Below the pieces are notes generated by a model that was not told the DNA's origin, did not search any database, and was given only the letters and a program-made list of their open reading frames with translations. A stretch of 64,000 nt of DNA, from positions 1,890,384 through 1,954,383 of the forward strand of contig NZ_CP009268.1 in NCBI RefSeq assembly GCF_000807255.1, read 5' to 3'. A program made the translations under genes and the position numbers. The DNA is from Clostridium pasteurianum DSM 525 = ATCC 6013 (GTDB taxonomy: Bacteria; Bacillota; Clostridia; Clostridiales; Clostridiaceae). This document shows, in pieces, positions 1-8,920 of this stretch. Each line of letters opens with the position of its first letter. Position 1 is the first letter of the stretch.

Positions 1-127
1 AGTAAGATTTGCTTCATTAAAGAAAGTATATCCAGAATTAGCTGATAAATTATATGCTAAGACTGAAGAAGATGCTAAAGAAAGATTAGATTCTTACAAG
101 GCCCTAGCAGAAAGAAAATATAACTAG
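1..127 (+). CDS. C-terminal end of probable pyruvate:ferredoxin oxidoreductase (partial)
   Basis: Only the last 41 codons lie in the window, ending in TAG. The peptide (RFASLKKVYPELADKLYAKT, then an AKERLDSYKALAER tail) resembles the extreme C-terminus of clostridial pyruvate:ferredoxin oxidoreductase, which makes acetyl-CoA, CO2 and reduced ferredoxin in the cytoplasm. No catalytic or Fe-S motif is visible in so short a piece, so the call rests on tail similarity from memory. A strong terminator follows directly. Confidence 0.5.
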   Translation, partial: VRFASLKKVYPELADKLYAKTEEDAKERLDSYKALAERKYN

Positions 128-135
128 CAACTATT

Positions 136-173
136 AAAAAAGAGAGAAAGGTTTTAACTTTTCTCTCTTTTTT
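136..173 (+). terminator. Rho-independent terminator
   Basis: A 14-bp stem (AAAAAAGAGAGAAA with TTTCTCTCTTTTTT) ends in a T-run, 8 bases after the stop of the partial oxidoreductase gene. Confidence 0.85.
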
Positions 174-266
174 AATAAAATAATATAAATTTTACTTAAA
201 CCCCTTTTATTATTTTCATTTTAAGAGTAGAATTAGAACATGACACGAAAAAGGAGGTATTTATTA

Positions 267-614
267 ATGAGTGAAAATGAAAAGAATGTATGCGGTATAG
301 ATGGATGTGGATGCGGTGAAAATGAACATGAACACCAGCATGAAGACAGCTGTAGTTGTGGTTGTGGAGACCATGATGGAGCATGCACTGTTGAACTTGA
401 AGATGAACATGGAAACGTAGTTTCTTGTGATGTTATAGACGGCTTTGTGTATAATGATTCAGAATTTGCATTAGTTCAAAATCCAGAAGATGGTTCAGTA
501 TATTTATTTAAAGTAGTTGGTGAAGGTGAAGATGGAGAACTTGTAGTTCCCGATGATGAAGAATTTAAAGCAGCTACTGCTTACTATGAATCAACTTTGG
601 AAAAAGATAAATAA
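267..614 (+). CDS. DUF1292 family protein with Cys/His-rich N-terminus
   Basis: 115 aa. Start chosen at the ATG preceded by AAAGGAGG at 250-256; an upstream in-frame ATG at 240 has no ribosome site. The C-terminal half (about residues 55-110, ALVQNPEDGSVYLFKV then DDEEFKAATAYYE) is a typical DUF1292/YrzB domain, a small acidic family common in Firmicutes with no established function. Residues 9-42 hold about nine cysteines and four histidines (CGCG, HEHQHE, CSCGCG), which would suit metal binding; that is inference. Monocistronic, with a terminator on each side. Confidence 0.8.
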   Translation: MSENEKNVCGIDGCGCGENEHEHQHEDSCSCGCGDHDGACTVELEDEHGNVVSCDVIDGFVYNDSEFALVQNPEDGSVYLFKVVGEGEDGELVVPDDEEFKAATAYYESTLEKDK

Positions 615-627
615 TTTCTAAAGGAAG

Positions 628-653
628 CCGCTGCTTATGTCAGCGGTTTTTTT
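628..653 (+). terminator. Rho-independent terminator
   Basis: CCGCTG / CAGCGG stem with a 7-nt loop followed by seven T, 13 bases after the DUF1292 stop. Confidence 0.85.
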
Positions 654-726
654 AATTTTTACATAGATATGCATTTTAAGAATATAATTAATAAAATAAA
701 TTGTAGGTAGTAAATGGAGGAGTAAA

Positions 727-1368
727 TTGGAAAAACTAGCTATATTCGATATAGATTATACATTGACAAAAAGAGAAACACTTTTTGAATTTTATATGTT
801 TCTATTAAAGAAAAAACCACATTTAATTATACATATGCCAAAGGGAACTATAGTATCAGTTCTATATGCATTAGGTATTGTTGAGGCGGCTAAAGCTAAG
901 AGTGATTTTATGACTTTTATAAAGGGAATTCATGAAGATGAAATAAGAGAACTTGCAAAAGAATTTTATCGCAAAAGATTTAGTAAAATTTTTTATACAG
1001 ATGCAATTAATACTTTAAAGAGACTAAAAGCACAGGGGTATAAGATATATTTAATTTCTGCATCTGCAGAATTTTATTTAAATGAACTCTATAATATAAA
1101 GGAAGTTGATAAAGTTATAGGTACACGGTTTAAATTTGTTAATGGCTATTATACGGGTGAAATTATAGGAGAAAATAATAAAGGTGAAGAAAAGGTTAGA
1201 AGACTTATGGAAGTGTTAAAAGAGGAAAATATAGAAGTGGATTTTAAAGAGTCCTATATGTATTCTGATTCTCTTGCAGATCTTCCATTACTTAAATTAG
1301 TAGGCCATCCTTATTTGATAAATTCAAGGAAAAAGATTAATAATATTGAAATTTTACATTGGAAGTAA
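727..1368 (+). CDS. HAD-superfamily IB phosphatase (SerB-like)
   Basis: 213 aa with a TTG start after GGAGGAG. Motif I DIDYTLT (nucleophile Asp8, acid/base Asp10), motif II Ser in LISAS (about 118-122) and motif IV YSDSLADLP (about 178-186) place it in HAD subfamily IB, which includes phosphoserine and related small-molecule phosphatases. The cap between motifs I and II is short and helical, as in IB enzymes. The substrate cannot be read from sequence. The aminotransferase gene begins 24 bp later on the same strand, so the two are probably co-transcribed. Cytosolic; no signal peptide. Confidence 0.8.
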   Translation: MEKLAIFDIDYTLTKRETLFEFYMFLLKKKPHLIIHMPKGTIVSVLYALGIVEAAKAKSDFMTFIKGIHEDEIRELAKEFYRKRFSKIFYTDAINTLKRLKAQGYKIYLISASAEFYLNELYNIKEVDKVIGTRFKFVNGYYTGEIIGENNKGEEKVRRLMEVLKEENIEVDFKESYMYSDSLADLPLLKLVGHPYLINSRKKINNIEILHWK

Positions 1369-1392
1369 CTATTTTCAGGAGGCGGAGTTTTA

Positions 1393-2226
1393 GTGGAAGA
1401 CATAAGTTATAGAGAATTTTATATGAAAAATGATAAAATTATGCAAAAGGATAGTTTTAACAGTGAATTTATGAATTTGGGAAAATCTCTTTATGAAGTG
1501 ATCAGGATAGAAGATGGAGTGCCTTTATTTATAGAAAAAAATCTTAAGCGAATAGAAAACTCAGCTAAGATCACAAATTTAATATTGCCAATAAATTCAG
1601 AGGAAATTAGAGAAAAGGTAAATAGAGTAATTGAAGTCAATAAGGTAGAAGTAGGTAATATAAAAATAGTATTTAATTTCTATAATGATAAATGTAACTT
1701 TTACGTCTATTTTATAAAACACAACTATCCAACGAAGGAGCAGTACAATAGGGGAGTAGATACTGTATTTTATCATGGAGAGAGAGTAAATCCCAATGCT
1801 AAAGTTGTAAATTTAAAATTTAGAGCAGCAGTAGAAGAGAAAATAAAAAACTGTAATGCCTATGAAGCTATACTAGTGGATCACAACGGAAATGTAACAG
1901 AAGGAAACAGATCAAATATATTTATGGTAAAGGAAAATACAGTCTATACTGCTCCCTTAGAAGATGTGCTTCCAGGCACCACCAGAGATTCAATTATAGA
2001 TGTTATTTTAAAATGTGGATATAAATTTATGGAAAAGAGAGTAAATTATATAGATGCAGTTAAAATGGATGGAATGTTTATTTCAGGAACACTGTCAAAG
2101 GTATTACCTATACGAAAGGTAGAGGATTTTCAGTTAAAATCTTCGGAAAATGAAGTGATTAGAGATATAATGAGAGAGTATGATGATATGATTAAAAGGT
2201 ACATTGATGAAAATAAGCTGCTTTAA
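1393..2226 (+). CDS. Class IV aminotransferase (BCAT / aminodeoxychorismate lyase fold)
   Basis: 277 aa with a GTG start after AGGAGGCGGAG. The fold-type IV PLP signature is present: the region NAKVVNLKFRAA (about 137-148) should carry the PLP lysine, and VTEGNRSNIF (about 169-178) is the family's TEG-x-SN motif that contacts the cofactor. LPGTTRDSI (about 195-203) is the phosphate-binding loop. Family members are branched-chain or D-amino-acid aminotransferases or 4-amino-4-deoxychorismate lyases. The short length fits PabC or D-amino-acid aminotransferase as well as BCAT, so the substrate is left open. Probably co-transcribed with the HAD phosphatase upstream. Confidence 0.8.
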   Translation: MEDISYREFYMKNDKIMQKDSFNSEFMNLGKSLYEVIRIEDGVPLFIEKNLKRIENSAKITNLILPINSEEIREKVNRVIEVNKVEVGNIKIVFNFYNDKCNFYVYFIKHNYPTKEQYNRGVDTVFYHGERVNPNAKVVNLKFRAAVEEKIKNCNAYEAILVDHNGNVTEGNRSNIFMVKENTVYTAPLEDVLPGTTRDSIIDVILKCGYKFMEKRVNYIDAVKMDGMFISGTLSKVLPIRKVEDFQLKSSENEVIRDIMREYDDMIKRYIDENKLL

Positions 2227-2270
2227 TCAGTGATCATGAGCAAAGACGAAATAAACGCAAAAGTATAAAG

Positions 2271-2304
2271 TTCAAAGAACAAATATCAAAATTTGTTCTT
2301 TGAA
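2271..2304. terminator. Inverted repeat between convergent genes (probable bidirectional terminator)
   Basis: TTCAAAGAACAAAT and its exact reverse complement flank a 6-nt loop, sitting between the convergent aminotransferase and ldh genes. The T-run is poor. The TTCAAAGAAC unit recurs in gaps near 20.75 and 23.1 kb, so this may be a dispersed repeat acting as terminator. Confidence 0.55.
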
Positions 2305-2320
2305 CTTTGATATTTGTTCT

Positions 2321-3265
2321 TTATTTAAGTGCTTCATCTAAAGATTTCTTCAATTTATCTGCTGAAGTTTTTAGGGCTGACAGTTCCTCCTCATTTAAAG
2401 GAGATTCTACTATATTTTTTACTCCCTCTGCGCCTACAATACTTGGTACACCTAGATATATCTCTTTTATTCCATATTGGCCGTTCAGTAAAGTTGAAAT
2501 AGTCAATATGGAATTCTCATCTCTTAATATGGCTTCTACAATTCTTCGTATTGCAAGAGCTACTGCGTAATAGGTGGCTCCTTTTTTATTGATAATTTCA
2601 TAGGCAGCATTTTTTACCTTTTCATGAATTTCATATCTTATATTTCCATCACATTTGTCGCAGTATTTGCTGCAGTATTCAGAAATATTTAGACCAGCTA
2701 TATTAGTTATGCTCCAAGTGGCTATTTCTGAATCTCCATGTTCTCCCATTATATAGGTGTGAATATTTCTTGCATCCACATTAAAATGATCACTGAGCAT
2801 ATATTTAAATCTTGAAGTATCAAGAACAGTACCGGAACCAATGACTCTTTCCTTTGGAAATCCTGAAATTTTGTAAGCTATATAAGCCAGTATATCTACA
2901 GGATTTGAAACTATTAACAAAATTGAATTTGGGCTGTATTTTACAACCTCAGGAACTATGGAGTTCATTATTTTATAATTTTTATTTATGAGATCCAGTC
3001 TGGTTTCACCGGGTTTTTGAGGAGCACCAGCTGTTATAATTACAATATCTGAATTATCAGTATCTTTATAATCTCCTGATTTTATGATGGTAGGCTTAAC
3101 AAAGGAAGCACCGTGAGACAGGTCCATTGCTTCACCTTCTGCCTTATCCTTGTTTATATCTACTATTACTATTTCTGAAGCAAGACCTTCGTCCATAATG
3201 GCAAAAGCAGTGGTGGAACCTACAAAGCCTGCACCGATTATAGATATTTTAGTTGTTGTCTTCAT
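2321..3265 (-). CDS. ldh: L-lactate dehydrogenase
   Basis: 314 aa, usual family length. It reduces pyruvate to L-lactate with NADH in the cytosol. Visible motifs: Rossmann loop [11 protein letters not shown] (about 9-19); mobile loop [12 protein letters not shown], where Gln at the specificity position favours pyruvate over oxaloacetate and the Arg polarises the substrate; NPVD (about 122); and GEHGDSE (about 174-180) with the catalytic His. Start is ATG with AAAGGAGG upstream on the minus strand. Transcribed alone and convergent with the aminotransferase gene. Malate dehydrogenase is the alternative, made unlikely by the loop Gln. Confidence 0.93.
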   Translation of the reverse strand: MKTTTKISIIGAGFVGSTTAFAIMDEGLASEIVIVDINKDKAEGEAMDLSHGASFVKPTIIKSGDYKDTDNSDIVIITAGAPQKPGETRLDLINKNYKIMNSIVPEVVKYSPNSILLIVSNPVDILAYIAYKISGFPKERVIGSGTVLDTSRFKYMLSDHFNVDARNIHTYIMGEHGDSEIATWSITNIAGLNISEYCSKYCDKCDGNIRYEIHEKVKNAAYEIINKKGATYYAVALAIRRIVEAILRDENSILTISTLLNGQYGIKEIYLGVPSIVGAEGVKNIVESPLNEEELSALKTSADKLKKSLDEALK

Positions 3266-3526
3266 GAGTAAAACCTCCTTTAAAGTGATGAAATTTTTTT
3301 ATATATTGTTAAAGTAAATAATTTCTATAAATACATTATATATTAGTGAATAATGATTATCAATTAATATGTGAATATTTAATTAATGATATTTTTTGTT
3401 GGTATAGTGAAAGATTTTCACCAGCATCCAATTCTCCAAAACAAACATCATAAATTGTAAATACTATGTTATAATAATATTAATAATTTTGTGCAATATA
3501 TTTGAAATTATGCGGAGGATACGTAT

Positions 3527-4354
3527 ATGGAAGGTGCAATAATAAAAAAGATATTGAATAATAACGTTGTGATAGCAAAAGAAGGTAACAAGGAATTTAT
3601 ACTTGTTGGGAACGGCATTGGTTTTGATTTCCATAAGGAGAACATTGTACCTTCTAAAAGAATTGAAAAGGTATTCGTAAGAGAAAACACAGAAATAGAT
3701 AATAACTATGACAAGGTTTTGGAAACCATTGATAATAAAATTATAGGAATTTCAGAAGAAATAATATGTATGGCAGAAATGGATATAGGTGTAAAACTAA
3801 GCAAACCTATACATGTATCACTGCCGGATCATATAAACTTTTCCCTAAGGCGTATGGAGAAAAAAATTAAAATAGAAAATCCATTTTTAAATGAACTTAA
3901 AGTTTTGTATCCTAAAGAATATTCAATAGCTTCAAAGGCTTTGGAAATGATAAATGTAAGATTTAACGTTGAGCTTCCGCAGGATGAAATTGGATTTATA
4001 TGCCTTCATATAAAGGCTGCAATTGAGGAAAGCGGCATAGGAACTCAACTGGAATATACAAAAAAGATTAAGGACATTATGGATCTTATTTCAAATCTCA
4101 TAGGAAGAACTTTGCATAAGGATTCCTTGGAATATGCTAGAACATTAACTCATATAAATTTTATGCTGGAGAGAATACTAACGGGCAAAACTGTGAACAA
4201 TTTGCTTTTAGATACCATAAAGGATAAATTTTCTAAAGAATATGCTATTGCCATAAAACTGTCCTTAAAAATAGAAGCCCTTTTTTCTGTAAGGGTTCCA
4301 GAAGATGAAACAGGATATTTAGCAGTACATCTAAAGAGACTTTCTGACATATAG
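3527..4354 (+). CDS. BglG/LicT-family transcriptional antiterminator with two PRD domains
   Basis: 275 aa. Residues 1-55 form the CAT RNA-binding domain (MEGAIIKKILNNN start, KEFILVGNGIGF). Two PTS-regulation domains follow at about 65-170 and 175-275. All four expected PRD histidines are visible, in LPDHINF, CLHIKAA, LTHINFM and AVHLKRL, so control by PTS phosphorylation is plausible. These proteins bind a leader RNA hairpin and prevent termination of sugar-uptake operons. No PTS gene is adjacent and no clear RAT hairpin was seen near it, so the target probably lies elsewhere. Ribosome site GGAGG; a TATAAT box sits at 3470-3475. Confidence 0.88.
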   Translation: MEGAIIKKILNNNVVIAKEGNKEFILVGNGIGFDFHKENIVPSKRIEKVFVRENTEIDNNYDKVLETIDNKIIGISEEIICMAEMDIGVKLSKPIHVSLPDHINFSLRRMEKKIKIENPFLNELKVLYPKEYSIASKALEMINVRFNVELPQDEIGFICLHIKAAIEESGIGTQLEYTKKIKDIMDLISNLIGRTLHKDSLEYARTLTHINFMLERILTGKTVNNLLLDTIKDKFSKEYAIAIKLSLKIEALFSVRVPEDETGYLAVHLKRLSDI

Positions 4355-4393
4355 AGCTAATAAAAACTATTTTAAATCTGTAAATTTTACTGA

Positions 4394-4420
4394 TAAAGTT
4401 TGTAATAAATTTTACGATAT
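4394..4420 (+). promoter_or_regulatory. Sigma-D (FliA/SigD)-type promoter for the fapA-che operon
   Basis: TAAA (4394-4397), 15-nt spacer, TACGATAT (4413-4420). This fits the known flagellar sigma consensus TAAA-N14/16-GCCGATAT and has the same spacing as five other sites in this window. It lies 89 bp upstream of the first gene of the chemotaxis operon. Confidence 0.65.
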
Positions 4421-4440
4421 AATATATAAAGTGTAATTTA

Positions 4441-4490
4441 GGCATCTTCAAAGAAATAAGATGTTATTATTTCTTTTCTATGCCTTATTT
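4441..4490 (+). terminator. Hairpin between antiterminator gene and fapA
   Basis: Nested stems GGCAT/ATGCC and AAAGAAATAA/TTATTTCTTT end in a short T-rich stretch. It lies downstream of the sigma-D-type site, so it could end the upstream transcript or attenuate the leader of the chemotaxis operon. Confidence 0.45.
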
Positions 4491-4508
4491 TAATTGGAGT
4501 ATTTTAAT

Positions 4509-6056
4509 ATGGGTAAATTACATGAGTTCATAAGAAAATTAGATATTATAACCAGTAATGATAATATGGAAGTACATATAAATATAGAATATGTACCTAA
4601 ATTTAAAGATTCTTATAAAAATACATCGCTGTTAACTTCTGATAAAAAAGTAAAGTCCATATATCCTCCGGTGTATTCAGCAGATGAGATTAGGAATCAG
4701 CTGAAAAAAAATAAAATTATTTATGGAATTTTACCGGAAGCATTAGAGAAATGCAGCAATATAAATGGAGTAAAGAACCTGTTAATTGCCAAGGGGAAAA
4801 AAACAGTAGATGGTACTGATGACACCCTGAATATTATCTTTAAAAGAGACCTCAAAATACAATTTACAGAGGACAGTACTGGAAAAGTAAATTTTAAAAG
4901 CATAGGTTCTATTGAATATGTAAAAAAGGGAACAGTTCTGGCAGTAAAGCATAGCGGAGCAGAGGGAAGCGATGGAAAAGATGTATATGGACACAATATA
5001 AGACATAAGCCCAGTAATAGAATTAAACTTACAGCAGGGGAAGGCTGTACACTTAAAGATGAAAATGAGATTATTGCTTTAATAGATGGAAAACCAAGCT
5101 TTCTGCAGAATATTTTTTTTGTTCATGAAATTCATGAAATAAATTCAGATGTGGATATAAAAACGGGAAATATAAAATTTTATGGTCCTATTCTCATAAG
5201 AGGAGCTGTCAGAGAAGATATGATGGTGCAATCAGAAGATTCCATAGAAATAAAAAAAAATGTGGAAAAGTCAAATATCATTGCAAAGGGTAATATAAAA
5301 ATAGATGGAAATGTAATCTTATCAAAAATTGTATCTGGTGGAGAGAATATAATAAATATAAGAAATTTAAATATTTTTATGGAATTAAAGGACAATATTT
5401 TGGATTTGGTTAAAGCAGCCAGTGAGTTGAAAAGATTTAACAGATTACAAAATAATATAAATTATGGAGAAATAATAAAATTACTCATTGAAGGCAGATT
5501 TAAGTCCATAATAAGGCTGTGCAGTGAAATCGTAAATCTTGATGAATATGCATATAGCCTATTTACAAAAAGATTATTTCATTTATCACCACTAAATTTA
5601 AAGGGCCCAAAGGAATTGCTGGAGATTGTTTATATTATAGACAATAACATAGAAAATATTAAAAAGAATGTTATAATATCTACAAATGTTGATATTTCTT
5701 ATTGTCAGGATTCAATAATTGAAAGTGCCGGTAGTATAATAATAGGTGGCAAAGGAGAGTATATATCAAAACTTACAGCAAAAGATAATATAATATTTAC
5801 AGAGAACGACAGTGTTTCAAGAGGAGGACTTATTAAAGCTGGACAAGAGGTGCACTGCGGCACCGTTGGAAGTTTAAGTGGAGTATCTACAAAAATTTCT
5901 GTTGAAAGAAAAGGACATATATATGCAAAAGAGGTCTATGCCAATACTATATTTTCCATAGGAAAATTAGAATACATAGTAGAGGCACCTTGTAGAGAAG
6001 TACATGCTTATTTAAATTGTAACGGAGAGATTACAGTGGATAAATTATTGTTATAG
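4509..6056 (+). CDS. fapA: FapA (DUF342) family protein
   Basis: 515 aa. Start at the ATG 9 nt after TTGGAG; the TTG at 4494 overlaps that ribosome site and was not used. The protein matches the FapA/DUF342 layout: a mixed N-terminal part, then repeated short beta strands with many small-residue turns (SDVDIKTGNIKFYGPILIRG, GNIKIDGNV, GSIIIGGKGEY), as in a right-handed beta helix. A coiled-coil insert lies at about 300-380. In Firmicutes such genes often lie next to chemotaxis or flagellar genes and the family is linked to cell-surface or envelope processes, but its exact role here is unknown. It starts the probable operon that continues with cheW 11 bp later. Confidence 0.8.
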   Translation: MGKLHEFIRKLDIITSNDNMEVHINIEYVPKFKDSYKNTSLLTSDKKVKSIYPPVYSADEIRNQLKKNKIIYGILPEALEKCSNINGVKNLLIAKGKKTVDGTDDTLNIIFKRDLKIQFTEDSTGKVNFKSIGSIEYVKKGTVLAVKHSGAEGSDGKDVYGHNIRHKPSNRIKLTAGEGCTLKDENEIIALIDGKPSFLQNIFFVHEIHEINSDVDIKTGNIKFYGPILIRGAVREDMMVQSEDSIEIKKNVEKSNIIAKGNIKIDGNVILSKIVSGGENIINIRNLNIFMELKDNILDLVKAASELKRFNRLQNNINYGEIIKLLIEGRFKSIIRLCSEIVNLDEYAYSLFTKRLFHLSPLNLKGPKELLEIVYIIDNNIENIKKNVIISTNVDISYCQDSIIESAGSIIIGGKGEYISKLTAKDNIIFTENDSVSRGGLIKAGQEVHCGTVGSLSGVSTKISVERKGHIYAKEVYANTIFSIGKLEYIVEAPCREVHAYLNCNGEITVDKLLL

Positions 6057-6067
6057 GAGGGCATAAA

Positions 6068-6514
6068 ATGGATGATAAAGAACTAAAAGTACTGGTTTTT
6101 AGCGTTAATGGAGAGTATTATGCATCGGATATTATGGAGGTAGAGAGAATACTTGGATATGAGGAGACTACAAAATTACCTGATTCTCCTGAATTTGTAG
6201 ATGGGGTAATAAATTATGAAGGTAAAATCCTTCCTGTTATATCTCTTGTGAAAAGATTTAATATATCAGAAAATACCATAACTGCAGATTCAAAGATTAT
6301 AGTGTCAAAACAAAGGGAAAGCAAATTTGGAATTATTGTAGATGTAGTTTCAGAAGTAAAGGATATAAATACTAATGATATGGAGGAGGCACCAGAAGTT
6401 GTAGGTGGGATCTCAAAGAGATATATAAAGGGATTAATAAAAACTGATGGTAAGATAATTATATTTTTAAAATTATCAAGTATTTTAACTGAAGAAGAAA
6501 AAACATTAATATAA
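6068..6514 (+). CDS. cheW: Chemotaxis coupling protein CheW (copy 1)
   Basis: 148 aa, one CheW domain. It bridges chemoreceptors and the CheA kinase in the membrane-associated array. Characteristic stretches are VFSVNGEYYASDIMEVERIL near the start, PEFVDGVINYEGKILPVISL (about 40-60), and GLIKTDGKIIIFLKL near the end, as in the CheW double beta-barrel. AGGAGG lies just before the ATG. It has only modest similarity to the second CheW at 12.15 kb and may serve a different receptor set or act as a CheV-less partner. Confidence 0.9.
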   Translation: MDDKELKVLVFSVNGEYYASDIMEVERILGYEETTKLPDSPEFVDGVINYEGKILPVISLVKRFNISENTITADSKIIVSKQRESKFGIIVDVVSEVKDINTNDMEEAPEVVGGISKRYIKGLIKTDGKIIIFLKLSSILTEEEKTLI

Positions 6515-6533
6515 TGATTGATAGGGTGAAGAT

Positions 6534-7025
6534 ATGGAGAAGGTAAAAGAGATAAGGGTAGGAATAGCCGATTTAGATTTAGCCCGTTCACCGGAGAAAA
6601 TAATAACTGTAGGATTAGGTTCCTGTGTGGGTATAGCTTTGTATGATCAATATAAAAAAATAGGAGGACTGGCACATATAATGCTGCCGGACAGCAATCA
6701 ATTTAATACCATTACAAATGAAAAGAAGTTTGCCAATCTTGCGATACCTATTTTAGTGGAGAAAATGGTAAAAGAAGGAGCTAATGTAAGAAATATAAGA
6801 GCTAAAATTGCAGGCGGTGCCTCTATGTTTAATTTTTCTGATAAAAGTATGAATATGGATATAGGCAAGAGAAACGGCATAGCAGTTAAAGATACGCTTA
6901 AAAAACTCAAGATACCTATAATAAGCGAAGATGTAGGAGGTAATAAGGGGAGGACCATGATCTTTGATACATCAGCTTTTCTTGTAAAAATAAGAACCGT
7001 GGGACTGGGTATGAAAGAAATTTGA
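6534..7025 (+). CDS. cheD: Chemoreceptor glutamine deamidase CheD
   Basis: 163 aa. CheD deamidates receptor glutamines and, in Bacillus-type systems, partners with CheC. The catalytic Cys31 (VGLGSCVGIALYD) and His48 (GGLAHIMLP) are both present, as is the downstream AKIAGGASMFNF segment (about 93-104) conserved in the family. It sits in the standard cheW-cheD-cheB order. The gap to cheB is 44 bp. Confidence 0.95.
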   Translation: MEKVKEIRVGIADLDLARSPEKIITVGLGSCVGIALYDQYKKIGGLAHIMLPDSNQFNTITNEKKFANLAIPILVEKMVKEGANVRNIRAKIAGGASMFNFSDKSMNMDIGKRNGIAVKDTLKKLKIPIISEDVGGNKGRTMIFDTSAFLVKIRTVGLGMKEI

Positions 7026-7069
7026 AAATTTTAGAATTAATTGTTGAAGACATAAATGGAGTGATATAG

Positions 7070-8137
7070 TTGAAAAGCATAAAAGTCTTGGTAGTAGATG
7101 ATTCAGCATTAATGAGAAAAATAGTATCTGATATGCTAAATGAAGAATCAGATATTCAAGTGGTTGCAACTGCCAGAAATGGAAAAGATGCGTTGAAAAA
7201 AATTAAAACATTAGATGTAAATATCATTACCCTGGATGTAGAAATGCCCTTAATGAATGGCATTGATACTTTGAAAGAATTGAAAAGAAACAAAATCAGC
7301 CTGCCAGTTATTATGTTAAGCGGCATGAACAGGGAAAGCCCAAAGCTCACAATGGAATGTCTTGATCTTGGAGCTTTTGATTTTATCTCCAAGCCCTCTG
7401 GAGTCATATCTATAGACATAAATAAGGTTCAGGATGAGCTTATTTTAAAAGTAAGGGCAGCCTTTGACAAATGTTCCAGAGAGGGTACTTGTGAAATAGG
7501 AAATTTATCAGCGAACCTTAACATAGAAAGCTACAGGGAAAAAATTAATAAAGCTTCCTTTGGAAATATTGAAGCAGTGGCTATAGGTGCTTCTACAGGA
7601 GGACCTAGAGCACTATATGAGGTGATTACTAAATTGCCAGGTGACATAGGAGTTCCTATATTTATTGTACAACACATGCCTGTGGGATTTACAAAAGCTT
7701 TTGCAGAGAGATTGAATTCAAACAGTAGATTAGAAGTAGTGGAAGCACAAGAGGGCGAAATATATAAAAGAAATAAAGTCTATGTGGCACCAGGAGGTTT
7801 TCATATGGAAGTAAAAAATGATGGTAAAATCCATCTCAATGAAAAGTCTGCCTTATGGGGGGTGAGACCTGCAGTAGATATACTTTTTAAATCAGCTGCT
7901 GAGGTATTTAAGGATAAAATTCTCAGCGTAGTTTTAACTGGTATGGGTAAAGACGGTGCAGAGGGTACAGAAGTAATAAAGCAAAAGGGTGGAATTACTA
8001 TAGCAGAAGATAAATCTACTTGCGTTATCTATGGTATGCCTAAAGTGGCCTATGAGACTGGTGCTGTGGATTTTGTAATACCCCTTGATAAAATTGCAGA
8101 TGAAATTATAAAAATAGTTAATAAAACTAGGAGGTAG
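7070..8137 (+). CDS. cheB: Chemotaxis protein-glutamate methylesterase CheB
   Basis: 355 aa with a TTG start. The N-terminal receiver (1-120) has the acidic pair at 10-11, phospho-acceptor Asp56 (IITLDVEMP) and Lys in FISKPS. The C-terminal methylesterase (about 165-350) has the catalytic Ser in IGASTGGP, His in VQHMPVGF and Asp in GMGKDGAEG. It removes methyl groups from receptors during adaptation and opposes CheR, which is encoded 3 bp downstream. Confidence 0.96.
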   Translation: MKSIKVLVVDDSALMRKIVSDMLNEESDIQVVATARNGKDALKKIKTLDVNIITLDVEMPLMNGIDTLKELKRNKISLPVIMLSGMNRESPKLTMECLDLGAFDFISKPSGVISIDINKVQDELILKVRAAFDKCSREGTCEIGNLSANLNIESYREKINKASFGNIEAVAIGASTGGPRALYEVITKLPGDIGVPIFIVQHMPVGFTKAFAERLNSNSRLEVVEAQEGEIYKRNKVYVAPGGFHMEVKNDGKIHLNEKSALWGVRPAVDILFKSAAEVFKDKILSVVLTGMGKDGAEGTEVIKQKGGITIAEDKSTCVIYGMPKVAYETGAVDFVIPLDKIADEIIKIVNKTRR

Positions 8138-8140
8138 GTA

Positions 8141-8908
8141 ATGGATTTAGAACAGTTTAAAGATTGGGTGTTAAAATATTTTGGGATAAATCTATTTGCC
8201 TATAAATCAAATCAGCTTCATAGAAGAATTTTAAGTCTTATGTCAAGAATTGGGGTAGATACTATTGACGATTATGTGAAGTTGTTAAAGGCTGATAAAA
8301 AGCAGCAGCAAAAATTTTTAGATTTTATTACCATAAATGTAACGGAATTTTTTAGAAATCCAGAATTGTTTAAAGAATTTGAAAGGGAAATTCAAAAATA
8401 TGCAAGGGATAAAAGTGAGAATATAAAGGCCTGGAGTGCTGCCTGTTCTATAGGAGCAGAGCCTTATTCTATGGCAATGATATTCAATAATTTGAAAAAT
8501 GGAGGAAAGCATTCCATATTAGCTACGGATATTGATGTAACTATTTTGGAAAGAGCTAAAAAAGGTGAATATGTCCAGGCAGAAATGAAAAATATAGAAA
8601 AATCTTATATAGATAAGTATTTTAAGCTGATGGGAAACAAATATGTTATAGACACAGCTATTAAAAACATGGTAACATTTAAGAAGCATGACTTAATACT
8701 GGAGGAATATGAAAAAAATTTTGATATAATTGTATGCAGAAATGTAGTTATCTATTTTAATAATGAAATAAAGGAAAAGATATATAAAAAGTTTAGCAGT
8801 TCACTTAAAAAAGATGGATTATTATTTGTAGGGGCAACGGAAAGCATATACAATTACAGGGACTATGGCTTTGAAAAAGCTTCTACCTTTATCTATAGAA
8901 AGCTTTAA
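8141..8908 (+). CDS. cheR: Chemotaxis protein methyltransferase CheR
   Basis: 255 aa. A helical N-terminal domain (about 1-80) precedes an S-adenosylmethionine-dependent methyltransferase with AWSAACSIGAEPYSMAM (about 95-111) as the SAM loop, the ATDID motif and IIVCRNVVIYF (about 194-204). It methylates receptor glutamates. Only 3 bp separate it from cheB, so the two are very likely translated from one message. There is no C-terminal receptor-tethering pentapeptide domain. Confidence 0.95.
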   Translation: MDLEQFKDWVLKYFGINLFAYKSNQLHRRILSLMSRIGVDTIDDYVKLLKADKKQQQKFLDFITINVTEFFRNPELFKEFEREIQKYARDKSENIKAWSAACSIGAEPYSMAMIFNNLKNGGKHSILATDIDVTILERAKKGEYVQAEMKNIEKSYIDKYFKLMGNKYVIDTAIKNMVTFKKHDLILEEYEKNFDIIVCRNVVIYFNNEIKEKIYKKFSSSLKKDGLLFVGATESIYNYRDYGFEKASTFIYRKL

Positions 8909-8920
8909 GGGGGGAGAATA

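Noticed and set aside
3306-3324. TTGTTAA half-site near ldh, possible Rex operator
   Set aside because: The second half TTAACAA is absent at the right distance; one 7-mer in AT-rich DNA is not enough.
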